This document shows positions 47,738 to 56,604 of a stretch of 64,000 bases of DNA, one piece after another (the first letter of the stretch is position 1; each line of letters opens with the position of its first letter). The notes beneath the pieces were generated by a model, which saw only the letters and a list, made by a program, of their open reading frames with translations, was not told where the DNA came from and did not search any database. A program made the translations under genes and the position numbers. Origin of the DNA: Methylobacterium aquaticum (GTDB lineage: Bacteria; Pseudomonadota; Alphaproteobacteria; Rhizobiales; Beijerinckiaceae); NCBI RefSeq assembly GCF_001043915.1, contig NZ_LABX01000071.1, forward strand, positions 1 through 64,000, in the 5' to 3' direction.

Positions 47738-48757
47738 ATGGCAAGGAATGCCGGGACGCGGGCGAGCATCCTGAACCGGCTCGACCTGAACCTTATCCGG
47801 CTCTTCGACGCGGTGATGCGCGAGCGTCATGTCGCGCGGGCCGGGCAGTCCCTAGGCTTGAGCCAGTCGGCAGTGAGCCATGGCCTGCGTCGCCTGCGGA
47901 CGCTGATCGGCGACGACCTCTTCGTACGGACGGCGCAGGGCATGGAGCCGACCCCGCGCGCGCTGGCCATCGCCGTGCAGGTGCGCGACGCACTCACGGC
48001 GATCGAAAGGGCGATCGGCCCGCAATGCTTCGACCCGACGAGTTCGACGCGGCAGTTCCGGCTGGCCGCGACCGATCACGTCACGGCCGTCGTCGCCCCT
48101 TCCCTGGTCGGGATTGTTGAGACGGAGGCGCCGCTGGCGTCCATCCTGATCCGGCCCGCGACGCGGATCGACCTGACCATGCAGGTCGATCTCGGGCAGA
48201 TCGACATCGCCGTCGGCTTGTTCTCGCAGATCCCGCATCGCCTCCACGCCCGGACCCTGTTCGAGGACCGCGATGTCCTCGTCACTGCGCCCGATCATCC
48301 GGACGCGGGAGGCGCGATTGATATCCGCACGCTGGCCCGCGACCCGCTGGTGGTCGTCACCGTCGGCGGGAGCGAGGACGGCGTGCCGGACGGACACCTC
48401 TCGGAGCGCGGCCTGACGCGGCAGACCGAGATGTTCGACCGCGACGCCCTAAATCAGGCGTTCAAGTCGGCGGGCCTGGCGCCTCGCCTCTCTGTCCTCC
48501 AGCCGCATTTCCTGGCGGTGCCGAGCCTCATCGCGCAGTCGCGCCGCGTGGCGATCGTCCCGGCCTCGCTGGCGCGAGGCTTCGAGGCAGCCGGCGTGGC
48601 ACGCGCATCCACGCCACCCTGGACCCCGCGTCCAGTGACTGTGCAGATGGTCTGGCACGAGCGGTGGACCCAGGATCCGGCCCATAGCTGGCTTCGGGAG
48701 GTCCTTTTCCGCGCCAGTCGAGGCGTTGCCGACATCGTCGGGGATGACCGGCACTGA
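47738..48757 (+). CDS. LysR family transcriptional regulator
   Basis: A 339-aa regulator. The HTH (LNLIRLFDAVMRERHVARAGQSLGLSQSAVSHGLRRLR) is followed by an effector domain of the NodD/LinR-like type. It is divergent from the nitrobenzoate-type operon and is the likely regulator of that operon, responding to an aromatic acid. The C-terminal region is intact. Confidence 0.92.
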   Translation: MARNAGTRASILNRLDLNLIRLFDAVMRERHVARAGQSLGLSQSAVSHGLRRLRTLIGDDLFVRTAQGMEPTPRALAIAVQVRDALTAIERAIGPQCFDPTSSTRQFRLAATDHVTAVVAPSLVGIVETEAPLASILIRPATRIDLTMQVDLGQIDIAVGLFSQIPHRLHARTLFEDRDVLVTAPDHPDAGGAIDIRTLARDPLVVVTVGGSEDGVPDGHLSERGLTRQTEMFDRDALNQAFKSAGLAPRLSVLQPHFLAVPSLIAQSRRVAIVPASLARGFEAAGVARASTPPWTPRPVTVQMVWHERWTQDPAHSWLREVLFRASRGVADIVGDDRH

Positions 48758-48885
48758 TCGCCGAAGTCTTCCGGACGGCGATAATGCGAAGCCGAGGTCG
48801 CCGGCACGGGCCGACCCGCTCGTGCCTGCAGCCGGTCCGCAGCGCGACAGCACCGATCTCCGGATGCTGTCGTCCGGCCGGCGGA

Positions 48886-49563
48886 TCAGTCGTGGTTCCC
48901 GCATCCGCAACCCGGCGCATGCGTGCCGCCGGGCCAGCGGGACGCGCGGATCACGCTGCAGAAGTTCCCTCGGCGGAAGTCCGGCTCCTTGTCGGCGATC
49001 ACGTCGGCCTTCACGTTGCCGAAGGTGGTGACGGGCTTGTGCTTGATGCCGTCGTAGAAGGCCTGGATGATCTCCTCCTTGAAGCCCGGCGTGCGAGGAT
49101 AGGCCGAGACGACCGCCTCGCGCTCCGCGTCGGAATACTCGCCGTAGGTCAATCCGAGCACGTCCATCTCGACGCCAGCCGTGACCAGGGCGACCACCGG
49201 GTGCATGTAGACCGGGATGCCGGGCGTGGTGTGGAGCGCGATAGCCGTCCAGACCGTGTAGACGTCCGCCTCCGGCACGCCGTGCGACTTCAGAAAGTCA
49301 CGGGCGGCGTTGGCGCCGTCCACCTCGAAGCGCTCCGTCGCGCTGCTATGATTCGGCATCAGGCCGACGTCGTGGAACATGGCGCCGGCATAGAGCAGCT
49401 CGCGGTCGAAGGTCAGGCCGCGATGGAGGCCGGCGAGCACCCCGAACTGGTAGACCCGGCTCGAATGGTTGAAGAGCAGGTTCGTCTCGGTGTCGCGGAC
49501 GAATTCGGTGATCGCCTTGGCGAGGGCCGTATCGGGAATGGCAGCCTCGGAGGGGATGGTCAT
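48886..49563 (-). CDS. HD-domain phosphohydrolase/hydratase-like protein
   Basis: A 225-aa HD-superfamily protein. Metal ligands are in LFNHSSRVYQFG, AMFHDVGLMPNH and the HTTPGIPVYMH region, the pattern seen in cyanamide-hydratase-like proteins. A Cys-rich tail (GCGCGNHD) is unusual. The ATG at 49563 has AAAGGAG upstream; the longer frame would overlap the divergent gene region. The substrate is not known; hydration of a nitrile- or isonitrile-type compound is one possibility. Confidence 0.8.
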   Translation of the reverse strand: MTIPSEAAIPDTALAKAITEFVRDTETNLLFNHSSRVYQFGVLAGLHRGLTFDRELLYAGAMFHDVGLMPNHSSATERFEVDGANAARDFLKSHGVPEADVYTVWTAIALHTTPGIPVYMHPVVALVTAGVEMDVLGLTYGEYSDAEREAVVSAYPRTPGFKEEIIQAFYDGIKHKPVTTFGNVKADVIADKEPDFRRGNFCSVIRASRWPGGTHAPGCGCGNHD

Positions 49564-49681
49564 GGCGCGTCTCCTTTGCGCTGAGCCTCCCGATGAGCTA
49601 ACGGGCACCGCCTATGTCATCAATCGCCGTGTCACGACGATTTCTGCCATCGTGCGCGCATCCTCAGCCACGGAAACCCGC

Positions 49682-50647
49682 ATGGCCCCCCGATCCGTCG
49701 CCGTCCTCGCCTTTCCGGGTGTCCAGCTCCTCGACGTGGCCGGCCCGCTCGACGTCTTCGCCGAGGCGAACGCCCAGAGCGGCCTGGACGTCTACGACCT
49801 CGCCGTCGTCGGGACGGAGCCTGGTCCCATCGTCACGTCGTCCGGGCGCGGCCTGGTCGCGGATCTGGTCGCGCCCGAGGACGATCCGACGCGCTTCGAG
49901 ACGCTTCTCGTCGCGGGCGCGCCCCGAATCCAGGACCTCGATGTTCGGGCCGACCTCCTGGAGTGGCTCGGCCGGGCCGCGGCGCATTGCCGGCGCTACG
50001 GTTCGGTCTGCAGCGGCGCCTTCCTTCTCGGGCAGGCCGGTCTGCTGGGCCGTCGCCGCGTCACGACGCATTGGGCTGTGGCGGAGGCGCTGGCCGAGCG
50101 GTACCCCGACGCCATCGTCGAGCCCGACGCGATCTGCCTGTTCGACGGGCCGTTGCGCACCGCGGCCGGCGTCACGGCCGGACTCGACCTCGCCCTGGCG
50201 CTCGTGGAGGAGGATCTGGGCGCCGAGATCGCACGCCGGGTCGCGGCCCAGCTCGTCATGTTCTTCAAGCGCGGCGGCGGTCAGATGCAGTTCAGCCGCC
50301 GCGGCGTCAGCGCCCCGGCCGGCCGCTCGGTCCTGCAGGAGGTGCAGCGCTGGGTGGCGGCCCATCCCGCAGAGGATCACGGCGTCGATCGTCTGGCCGA
50401 GCGAGCCGGGATGAGCCCCCGCCATTTCGCGCGCCTGTTCCGGGTCGAGACAGGGCTCACGCCCGCCGCTTACGTGGAGACCGTCCGGATCGACGCCGTC
50501 CGGCATCGTCTCGAAACCGGGGATGCCGCCCTGAAGCAGATCTCGGGCGCCTGCGGCTTCCGCGACGCCGACACGCTGCGGCGCGCGTTCATGCGCCGGG
50601 TCGGCACGACGCCGGCCGAGTACCGGCGTCGGCATGCAGGGGGCTGA
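49682..50647 (+). CDS. GlxA-like regulator: DJ-1/PfpI domain plus AraC HTH
   Basis: A 321-aa protein. Residues 1-190 are a DJ-1/PfpI (class-I glutamine amidotransferase-like) domain with the nucleophile elbow YGSVCSGAFLLGQ. Residues ~220-320 are an AraC double HTH (LAERAGMSPRHFARLFRVETGLTP; ISGACGFRDADTLRRAFMRR). The start at 49682 is the first that gives the DJ-1 N-terminus. It is divergent from the HD gene and probably regulates it. Confidence 0.9.
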   Translation: MAPRSVAVLAFPGVQLLDVAGPLDVFAEANAQSGLDVYDLAVVGTEPGPIVTSSGRGLVADLVAPEDDPTRFETLLVAGAPRIQDLDVRADLLEWLGRAAAHCRRYGSVCSGAFLLGQAGLLGRRRVTTHWAVAEALAERYPDAIVEPDAICLFDGPLRTAAGVTAGLDLALALVEEDLGAEIARRVAAQLVMFFKRGGGQMQFSRRGVSAPAGRSVLQEVQRWVAAHPAEDHGVDRLAERAGMSPRHFARLFRVETGLTPAAYVETVRIDAVRHRLETGDAALKQISGACGFRDADTLRRAFMRRVGTTPAEYRRRHAGG

Positions 50648-50710
50648 CCTGGATTCCAGTCCCGTGGGGCCCCGGACCGCCGGGTCGATGCAGCAGCAGC
50701 CCGGCAGCTG

Positions 50711-51097
50711 GCGGACCCTCGAACGTGTGCTGTTCGACGCTCCTGGCACATCAGTTCGCCCGCCCTCCCTGCGCGGGGCACAGGGGCGATCTGCCCCCTG
50801 GGAGCCGCGTGCTTGGACCTCCTCGACATCGTCGGGCACACGCATGATCATGGCAGTACCGAAGCCTCGGAAGTCTCCGCTGAGTGTCTCGTCGATGAGC
50901 GCTGCAGCGGAAGGGATGCCCTGGCTGGCCTCGCGCGCCAGGGACAGCGATGATCTGCCAGGACTTCCACAAGCTTCATGGCCGTTGAGCGGCCAGCCAA
51001 CATCGAGGCAGCGACCTTTTTCATTGAACGGCATGGCGGCATCTTGTTATCGAGAAATACTCTCCAATCACCGAATTAGACTATGCGCCATGAGCCA
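50711..51097. repeat. Dispersed non-coding repeat, copy B
   Basis: Shares the core blocks of copies A and C: CTCGAACG.G, GCTCCTGGC.CATCAG, GCGGGGCA, GGGGCGATCTGCCCCCTGG, a CGTGCTTGG tract, CATGATCATGGCAGTA, GAAGTCTCCGCTGA, GCCAACATCGAGGCAG, TTGTTAT and CTCTCCAATC, ending CTATGCGCCA. It lacks the left ~30 bases of the other copies and its palindrome is decayed. It begins ~60 bp after the GlxA-like gene. No conserved protein frame explains the conservation. Confidence 0.7.
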
Positions 51098-51329
51098 ACA
51101 TTGGATCAGTCGGTGTCGGACCGCCGTTCCTGCTCGTTCTCGGGCCGTGGGAGAGTCCGCTTCCGGGCAACGCAATCATTATACCGTCGCGCCCTCGAAC
51201 AGACGTGTTCGAAAGCGCGAGGCGAGCCGGACGGGCGTCGGCGCCCATGCGAAGGCGCGGGGTATAACGGAATTATCGATGATGGACTGATCAGGCTGTT
51301 GCGATCATCGCCATGCCGGAAAATAGATC

Positions 51330-51780
51330 ATATATCGGCTTGATGCGTGCACTCGAATTCGATTTAGGTGCAGCATTTCTATGAGTTTACATCGAGTTTT
51401 AACCAATTATCGCAGAATTATTACTTCAATAATTAGGATATATTTGTCATAACAGCTTGCAGATGGTCATTTGCGCTAACAAAATCACATATCTTTTTTT
51501 GCGACATCATGACGTGACGTACAAGTACAACAAGGTGCTTGTTCCAATCATAATTTGCAAGTGCATGCCGACCCAAAATAAAAAGCGACAAATCGACGGG
51601 AGATGAAAAATTATCAACGTAATCAGAGGCAGAAAAACATCATAAATTCAATCATATTCATAACATATCACTCTACCACTTGGTAAATAGGCGATCGTAG
51701 GCGAAACATTTTTCATGATTGATGCAGCGAGGTGAGTTGACACTGAACATCCGATGTTTAACATCTCACGAAAGAGGCAA
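51330..51780. other. AT-rich island upstream of the FadR-type regulator
   Basis: About 450 bp of distinctly AT-rich, non-coding DNA, unlike the GC-rich surroundings (for example runs of A/T around 51480-51700). No gene is seen. It may be foreign DNA, a junction of a mobile element, or a silencing target. It separates repeat copy B from the NitT/TauT-type operon. Confidence 0.6.
51746..51758. promoter_or_regulatory. Candidate FadR-type operator AACATC-C-GATGTT
   Basis: A 13-bp inverted repeat followed by a further AACATC half-site (51760-51765), located ~60 bp before the regulator's start. It may allow autoregulation by that protein. Inferred from symmetry and position. Confidence 0.35.
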
Positions 51781-51816
51781 GGGTGACGGACGTTCACCTG
51801 CTTCGGGAGGGCGCTC

Positions 51817-52548
51817 TTGAACGATGCGCAATTGGAATCTTTCGCTCGTCGAACGAAGCCCCGCCGAATTGACCACGTGGTCGCACTACTCGGTCGTGAG
51901 ATCGTTCAAGGCATCACACCTATAGGCGCATTGGTTGCACCTGAGCCGGAACTCGAACAGCGCTTCGATGTCAGTCGAGGCGTTATTCGGGAGGCTGTTA
52001 AGATTTTAGCCGCAAAGGGCCTGATTGAAGTGCGGCCTCGTCATGGCACGCGCGTCCTCTCGGTCGAGAACTGGAGCCTGCTGGATCGGGATGTGCTCGG
52101 ATGGTTGGTCGAACGACCATCTGCAGATCTGAACCTGTTGCTCGCCATACAAGAGGTTCGATCGATCATCGAACCTGAAGCCGCAGCACTCGCTGCGGAA
52201 CGAGGGTCAGAGAGCGACCTTCAGAGAATCGACGCCGCTCTCGCCGCAATGGAAACGTCGCATGATTCCAAGAGCGCGACCGCTGCCGATAAGGCCTTCC
52301 ACCTCGCGATCCTGCACGCCACACACAATCCTGTGCTTCAGGGGTTCAGCGGTGCCATCAATGCAATTCTCAGCGCAGTGTTCTTCGTGGCGGTAGGTAC
52401 TTCAGGCTGGTTCGAGGAAAATCTTCCGAACCATGCGACGGCTGCACGCGCCATTCGCGAGAGAGACCCGGATGGTGCACGGATAGCGATGAAACAGGTT
52501 CTGGCGTTCACGGGCGACAGGCTCGAGCAGCGGAAGAGAGCACGCTGA
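51817..52548 (+). CDS. FadR/GntR family regulator (FCD domain)
   Basis: A 243-aa regulator. TTG at 51817 is the likely start, with GGGAGG 7 bases upstream. The winged helix (LGREIVQGITPIGALVAPEPELEQRFDVSRGVIREAVKIL) is followed by LIEVRPRHGTRV and an FCD domain with EVRSIIEPEAA and a His in DKAFHLAILHAT. It precedes the ABC operon on the same strand and probably controls it, perhaps through the 52755-52775 palindrome. Confidence 0.9.
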   Translation: MNDAQLESFARRTKPRRIDHVVALLGREIVQGITPIGALVAPEPELEQRFDVSRGVIREAVKILAAKGLIEVRPRHGTRVLSVENWSLLDRDVLGWLVERPSADLNLLLAIQEVRSIIEPEAAALAAERGSESDLQRIDAALAAMETSHDSKSATAADKAFHLAILHATHNPVLQGFSGAINAILSAVFFVAVGTSGWFEENLPNHATAARAIRERDPDGARIAMKQVLAFTGDRLEQRKRAR

Positions 52549-52754
52549 AGACCTGGCCGCTCGCGTTGATATCGGATGTTGCTGTAGATCTTTGATTTTT
52601 CGACGGTTCTTCGAAGGACGATATCTGCCACGTTGTGGAATATTCCATTTGCCGAGTTGGGCGTGCGGTTGACGGAGGTTGGGTCGGTTGAGCTCTCGGA
52701 CCGATCAGTTATTCTGTAAGTCGAACATCGAAAAGCCAAAGAAGGCTCGGGATT

Positions 52755-52775
52755 GCGATCAATCAGATTGATCGC
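52755..52775. promoter_or_regulatory. Candidate operator palindrome before the ABC operon
   Basis: Perfect 9-bp arms GCGATCAAT and ATTGATCGC around CAG, placed directly before the ribosome-binding site of the first permease gene. Binding here would block the operon, so it is the best candidate operator for the FadR-type regulator just upstream. Confidence 0.5.
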
Positions 52776-52787
52776 GGGGAGGATGAT

Positions 52788-53606
52788 GTGCTGCTTGCAT
52801 TTCGCGGTGCGCGCTCGACACGACTTTTCCGACGAATGAACGGGATTGTCGACGGACTTTTATTTGTTGCGCCCCTCATCGGGCTGGTCGTGATCTGGGC
52901 GATCGTCGTTCCGTTGTTCGACATAAGCCCACGGACCTTTCCGTCTCTTGGTGCTGTGGCACGAGCAGGGCTCGAATCACTGCGCGACGGATCCCTTCCG
53001 GCCCATGTCGGGGCAAGCCTTCTCCGTGTCGCCCTTGGCACATTGCTCGGTGTCGTCACGGCCGTGCCTCTCGGAATCGCGATGGGTGTCAGTCGCGCCA
53101 CGGCGATGTTCTTGACGCCGCTGTTCCGATTTTTCTCGGTCCTGGCGGGTATCGCGTGGATCCCGATCGCGACGCTGTGGTTCGGGTACGGCTTCGGTGC
53201 GATCATCTTCGTTATATTCAATGCCGTATTCTTCGTTGTCGCGTATAACACGCTACTCGGAGTGTCGACGATACCACATTCGATCCGGAACGCTGCATCT
53301 TCCCTTGGCGCCGGGCGCTGGGCGCTGCTCTTCCACGTGCTCCTTCCGGGTGCATTGCCGAACATCGTCATGGGTGTGCGGACCGGTCTCGGCTTTGCAT
53401 GGCGCGGGCTGATAGCGGCCGAGATGATCGCAACAAACGTGGGCCTCGGTTACATGCTGTTTGTTGCACGTGATTTCTACAGAACAGAAGTGATCGTTCT
53501 TGGCATGGTCTTGATCGGAACCATCTGGCTCATGATCGACCGGTTGATCCTCGTACCGCTTGAGCGCGCCACGATCGAGCGTTGGGGCATGGTGAGGCAA
53601 TCATGA
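52788..53606 (+). CDS. NitT/TauT-type ABC transporter permease 1
   Basis: A 272-aa BPD_transp_1 permease with about six spans, starting at GTG 52788 after GGGGAGGA. Family patterns include SRATAMFLTPLFRFFSVLAGIAWIPIATLWFG and the EAA-like NAASSLGAGRWALLFHVLLPGALPNIVMG. It resembles SsuC/TauC-class permeases for small sulfonates, nitrate or aromatic/pyrimidine compounds. The second permease overlaps its stop, so the two are coupled. Confidence 0.9.
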   Translation: MLLAFRGARSTRLFRRMNGIVDGLLFVAPLIGLVVIWAIVVPLFDISPRTFPSLGAVARAGLESLRDGSLPAHVGASLLRVALGTLLGVVTAVPLGIAMGVSRATAMFLTPLFRFFSVLAGIAWIPIATLWFGYGFGAIIFVIFNAVFFVVAYNTLLGVSTIPHSIRNAASSLGAGRWALLFHVLLPGALPNIVMGVRTGLGFAWRGLIAAEMIATNVGLGYMLFVARDFYRTEVIVLGMVLIGTIWLMIDRLILVPLERATIERWGMVRQS

Positions 53607-54409
53607 ACGTAGCACTGCATGTCTGGAGCACCTACGTCAGGCTTACGGAGCGATGGCCTGTCATCGCGACGCTTGTGCCCTTTCTGCCGATCCTAGCGCT
53701 CTGGGAAATACTGGCTTGGGCCGGCGTCTTTCCCCCGGCGTTCTTTCCCAGCCCGGGCAACGTCGTCAAATCCTTCGTCACCCTCACCTACAAAGGTATT
53801 TTGCCAGACTATCTTCAAGATAGCCTCGTGCGCCTCGCCCTGGGCGCGGCGATCGGGATCGTGTTGGGCATTCCCTTCGGCCTCTTGATCGCGACCAACA
53901 AAATAGCGCACCGTGTTTTCTGGCCGATCCTTCTGTTTTTTCAAGCGATCGGCGACATCGCTTGGCTGCCGATTCTGTTAATCTGGTTCGGGTTCGGTCT
54001 CGGCACGATGACGTTCGTCATCGTCTATACGGTGCTATTCCCGATCGTCCTCAACACCGTGCTGGGCGTGGAGACCATCCCGCGCGATCTTCCGCGCGCG
54101 GCACGCAGCCTCGGTTCGTCCTCACTGAGCGTGTTGTGCCACGTGATCCTGCCAGGGGCTCTGCCAAACATCCTGACCGGTCTGCGCAATGGGCTCGGCT
54201 ACGGCTGGCGGGCGCTTATCGCCGTGGAGATCATCGTCGGCACGAGCGGCATCGGCTTCCTGATGTTCGATGCCAGACGCGCCGGCTCGACGACCGAAAT
54301 CATCCTCGGGATGATCATACTTGGAACATTATGGTACATTGTCGATGCGTGGATACTTGCTCCTCTGGAGAAGGCGACTGGTGAACGCTGGGGGATTGTG
54401 GCATCATGA
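53603..54409 (+). CDS. NitT/TauT-type ABC transporter permease 2
   Basis: A 268-aa permease related to the preceding one. Its ATG overlaps the upstream stop by four bases. Patterns include ALWEILAWAGVFPPAFFPSPGNVVKSF, QAIGDIAWLPILLIWFG, and the EAA-like ARSLGSSSLSVLCHVILPGALPNILTG. Two different permease genes indicate a heterodimeric channel, less usual for this family, which often uses one permease. Confidence 0.9.
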   Translation: MNVALHVWSTYVRLTERWPVIATLVPFLPILALWEILAWAGVFPPAFFPSPGNVVKSFVTLTYKGILPDYLQDSLVRLALGAAIGIVLGIPFGLLIATNKIAHRVFWPILLFFQAIGDIAWLPILLIWFGFGLGTMTFVIVYTVLFPIVLNTVLGVETIPRDLPRAARSLGSSSLSVLCHVILPGALPNILTGLRNGLGYGWRALIAVEIIVGTSGIGFLMFDARRAGSTTEIILGMIILGTLWYIVDAWILAPLEKATGERWGIVAS

Positions 54410-55161
54410 CTCTGTCGATCCAAAACCTGGAGAAGACTTACTTCAACCCGTATGCCGACGCGCATGTCACGGTGATCCGCGACCTGTCCTTGACGGTCGA
54501 ACGGGGCGAATTCGTTTCCGTGGTCGGTCCGTCCGGGTGCGGCAAGACCACGATGCTGAACATGATCGCCGGATTCATCCCGCGATCGGGCGGAGACATC
54601 CTGCTCAACGGCAAGTCCGTCAGCGGCCCGGGTGCTGATCGCGGCGTGGTCTTCCAGTCCTTCGCCCTGTTCCCGTGGAAGACCGTCCTCGACAATGTCG
54701 GGTTCGGGCTCAGGATGAAGGGCGTGCCGAAATCCGAGCGGGACCGGATCGCTCGCGAATACCTGACCCTCGTCGGGTTGGCCGAGGCCGCCAACCGCTA
54801 CCCCAACGAACTCTCCGGCGGCATGCAGCAACGGGTCGGCGTCATCCGCGCGCTGGCCAACGAGCCCGACGTGCTGCTCATGGACGAGCCCTTCGCCAGC
54901 GTCGATGCGCAGACGCGCATGACCCTGCAGGAGGAATTGACCCGTATCTGGCAGGAACGGCGGCCGACCGTCATCTTCATCACGCACGACGTGCCCGAGG
55001 CCGTGTTCCTGGCGACGCGCGTCGTCGTGCTCTCGAAGGGGCGCGTGCTGGACGACATCGCGGTCGACCTTCCGCAGCCCCGCGTGTGGGACCGTCTCGT
55101 TCACGACGATCGCTTCAAGACCATCTCGGCGCGGGTCCTCCAGCAGGTCCGCCTCGCGTGA
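54406..55161 (+). CDS. NitT/TauT-type ABC transporter ATP-binding protein
   Basis: A 251-aa ATPase. Walker A is GPSGCGKTT, the signature is LSGGMQQRVG, Walker B is VLLMDEPFASVD, and the H-loop is FITHDVPEAV. It matches SsuB/TauB-like subunits. Its start overlaps the permease stop, and the next gene's GTG overlaps its own stop, so the operon is tightly coupled. Confidence 0.93.
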   Translation: MTLSIQNLEKTYFNPYADAHVTVIRDLSLTVERGEFVSVVGPSGCGKTTMLNMIAGFIPRSGGDILLNGKSVSGPGADRGVVFQSFALFPWKTVLDNVGFGLRMKGVPKSERDRIAREYLTLVGLAEAANRYPNELSGGMQQRVGVIRALANEPDVLLMDEPFASVDAQTRMTLQEELTRIWQERRPTVIFITHDVPEAVFLATRVVVLSKGRVLDDIAVDLPQPRVWDRLVHDDRFKTISARVLQQVRLA

Positions 55162-55490
55162 CCCGGGCGCGGGCATTCCTGCGGTCCTCGCGGACCCGCA
55201 CCGTGCTGGGCGTCATGGCGTGCTGGCTCGGCTTCCAGCTTTGGCTGACCGTTGCGGCCCCCGGCAAGATCTCGCCCGACCTCTCCCGGGCGAGTGGACG
55301 CGTGAACGTCCAGATCGATCTGCCCTTCACGCCCGAGAGGTTCCACGTGCTCGCGGTGCAGAGATACGGGCGCATCGCCGGTGCCGATGAGCACTCGATA
55401 GAACTGCGCGGGGTGAGAACGAGCGATCTGACGTCGCTCGCCCGCCCGTTCTGGGTCAGGAAGGTCGAACCGCTGAGGGAGGATCAATAA
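55158..55490 (+). CDS. Small single-span membrane protein in the ABC operon
   Basis: A 110-aa protein from a GTG overlapping the ATPase stop; its TAA overlaps the ATG of the binding-protein gene. Basic residues precede one hydrophobic segment (~17-34, VMACWLGFQLWLTVAA) and a soluble C-terminal part (VNVQIDLPFTPERFHVLAVQRYGR, then SIELRGVRTSDLTSLARPFW). No family is recognised. Its coupling on both sides shows that it belongs to the transporter operon, perhaps as an accessory membrane subunit. Confidence 0.7.
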   Translation: MTRARAFLRSSRTRTVLGVMACWLGFQLWLTVAAPGKISPDLSRASGRVNVQIDLPFTPERFHVLAVQRYGRIAGADEHSIELRGVRTSDLTSLARPFWVRKVEPLREDQ

Positions 55491-56545
55491 TGATAAGACG
55501 ACTTGTTACCGCCGCGGCTCTAGCGCTGTCGGTCGTTTGCGCCCGCGCCGACGAGCCGGTCAAGATGAACGTCGGCATGGTGAGCGCGATCGACATGCTG
55601 GCGATACCCGTCGCGCTCGAGCGGGGATTCTTCGAGAAGCACGGGCTCGACGTCACGATAGCGAGACCCTACCCAACGGGCGTCGACGCGCTCAACGCGC
55701 TTCAAGCGGGCGAGACGGACATCGTCCAGGTCGGCGTTCCCATGATCGGCGCGGTTCTCCGGGGCATGGACCTCGTCGCGCTCGGCAATTTCAGCGGCAG
55801 CACGACCAAGGCCGGGTCGGATGCCACGATGGCGCTCGTCGCGCGCGAAGGCTCGGGCATCGTCGCGGGCGACCTCAAAACCCTCAAAGGCAAGAAGATC
55901 GCGACCTCCTTCGGCACGATCAACCACCTCTACATCCTCGGTCTGCTCCAGAAGGCGGGCCTCACACCCACCGACGTCGCGCTCGTGAACACGCCGCCTC
56001 CGGACATGACGGTGGCGCTTCTGGCGAAGGGGGTCGATGCGTTCGCCGGCTGGGACCCGTGGCCGATAATCGCGCAGAAGGACGTTCCCGGCGCCTTCCA
56101 GGTGATCCGCGGCGGCGACGTGATCTCCTATATCGGCTTTGCCGTCGCCCTGCGCTCCTGGGTCGATGCCCATCTGGGGCTGGCGGAGAAGTTCCTGGCC
56201 GCGACCTCCGAAGCCGATCAGTGGATGCGCAAGAACCCGAAGCAGGCCGCCGGGATCGGCACGCGCTGGATCCCCGGGCTGAAGCGTGACGTCGCGGAGG
56301 CGGCGATGCAGTTCAACGTGCAGCAGCTCGACCGGCGGCTGTCGCGCAACAACTACCGGGCGCTCTGGACCGCCGAGGACACCCTGGCGAAGCTCGGCAC
56401 CATCAAGTCGACCTTCGACGTCAACAAGCACGTCGATCCGCGGCCGATCCTGGCCGTCATGAAGGCGCACCCGGAGCTCTTCTCGGACCTCCCGCCGATC
56501 CCGGACGACTTGGCGATCAAGCCGGGTTTCGTCTTCCAACCGTGA
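55490..56545 (+). CDS. NitT/TauT-type ABC transporter substrate-binding protein
   Basis: A 351-aa periplasmic binding protein (NMT1/SsuA-like). It has a signal peptide with cleavage near ARA-D at residue ~20. The mature part reads VKMNVGMVSAIDMLAIPVALERGFF, GLDVTIARPYPTGVDALNALQAGETDI, LKGKKIATSFGTINHLYIL and FAGWDPWPIIAQK. It supplies the two permeases. The ligand is unknown; the linked dehydrogenase and DUF1330 genes suggest an organic compound. Confidence 0.92.
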   Translation: MIRRLVTAAALALSVVCARADEPVKMNVGMVSAIDMLAIPVALERGFFEKHGLDVTIARPYPTGVDALNALQAGETDIVQVGVPMIGAVLRGMDLVALGNFSGSTTKAGSDATMALVAREGSGIVAGDLKTLKGKKIATSFGTINHLYILGLLQKAGLTPTDVALVNTPPPDMTVALLAKGVDAFAGWDPWPIIAQKDVPGAFQVIRGGDVISYIGFAVALRSWVDAHLGLAEKFLAATSEADQWMRKNPKQAAGIGTRWIPGLKRDVAEAAMQFNVQQLDRRLSRNNYRALWTAEDTLAKLGTIKSTFDVNKHVDPRPILAVMKAHPELFSDLPPIPDDLAIKPGFVFQP

Positions 56546-56604
56546 CCCTTCCCGCGGGCGGGCTTCCGCGGTCCGCCACGCGCCAACGAGGAGAGAACCA
56601 CGTC

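Noticed and set aside
50711-51097. Conserved minus-strand peptide in the dispersed repeats as a real gene
   Set aside because: Short stretches (such as RQERxTA) are alike, but starts, stops and lengths differ between copies and frames break, so DNA-level conservation explains it better.
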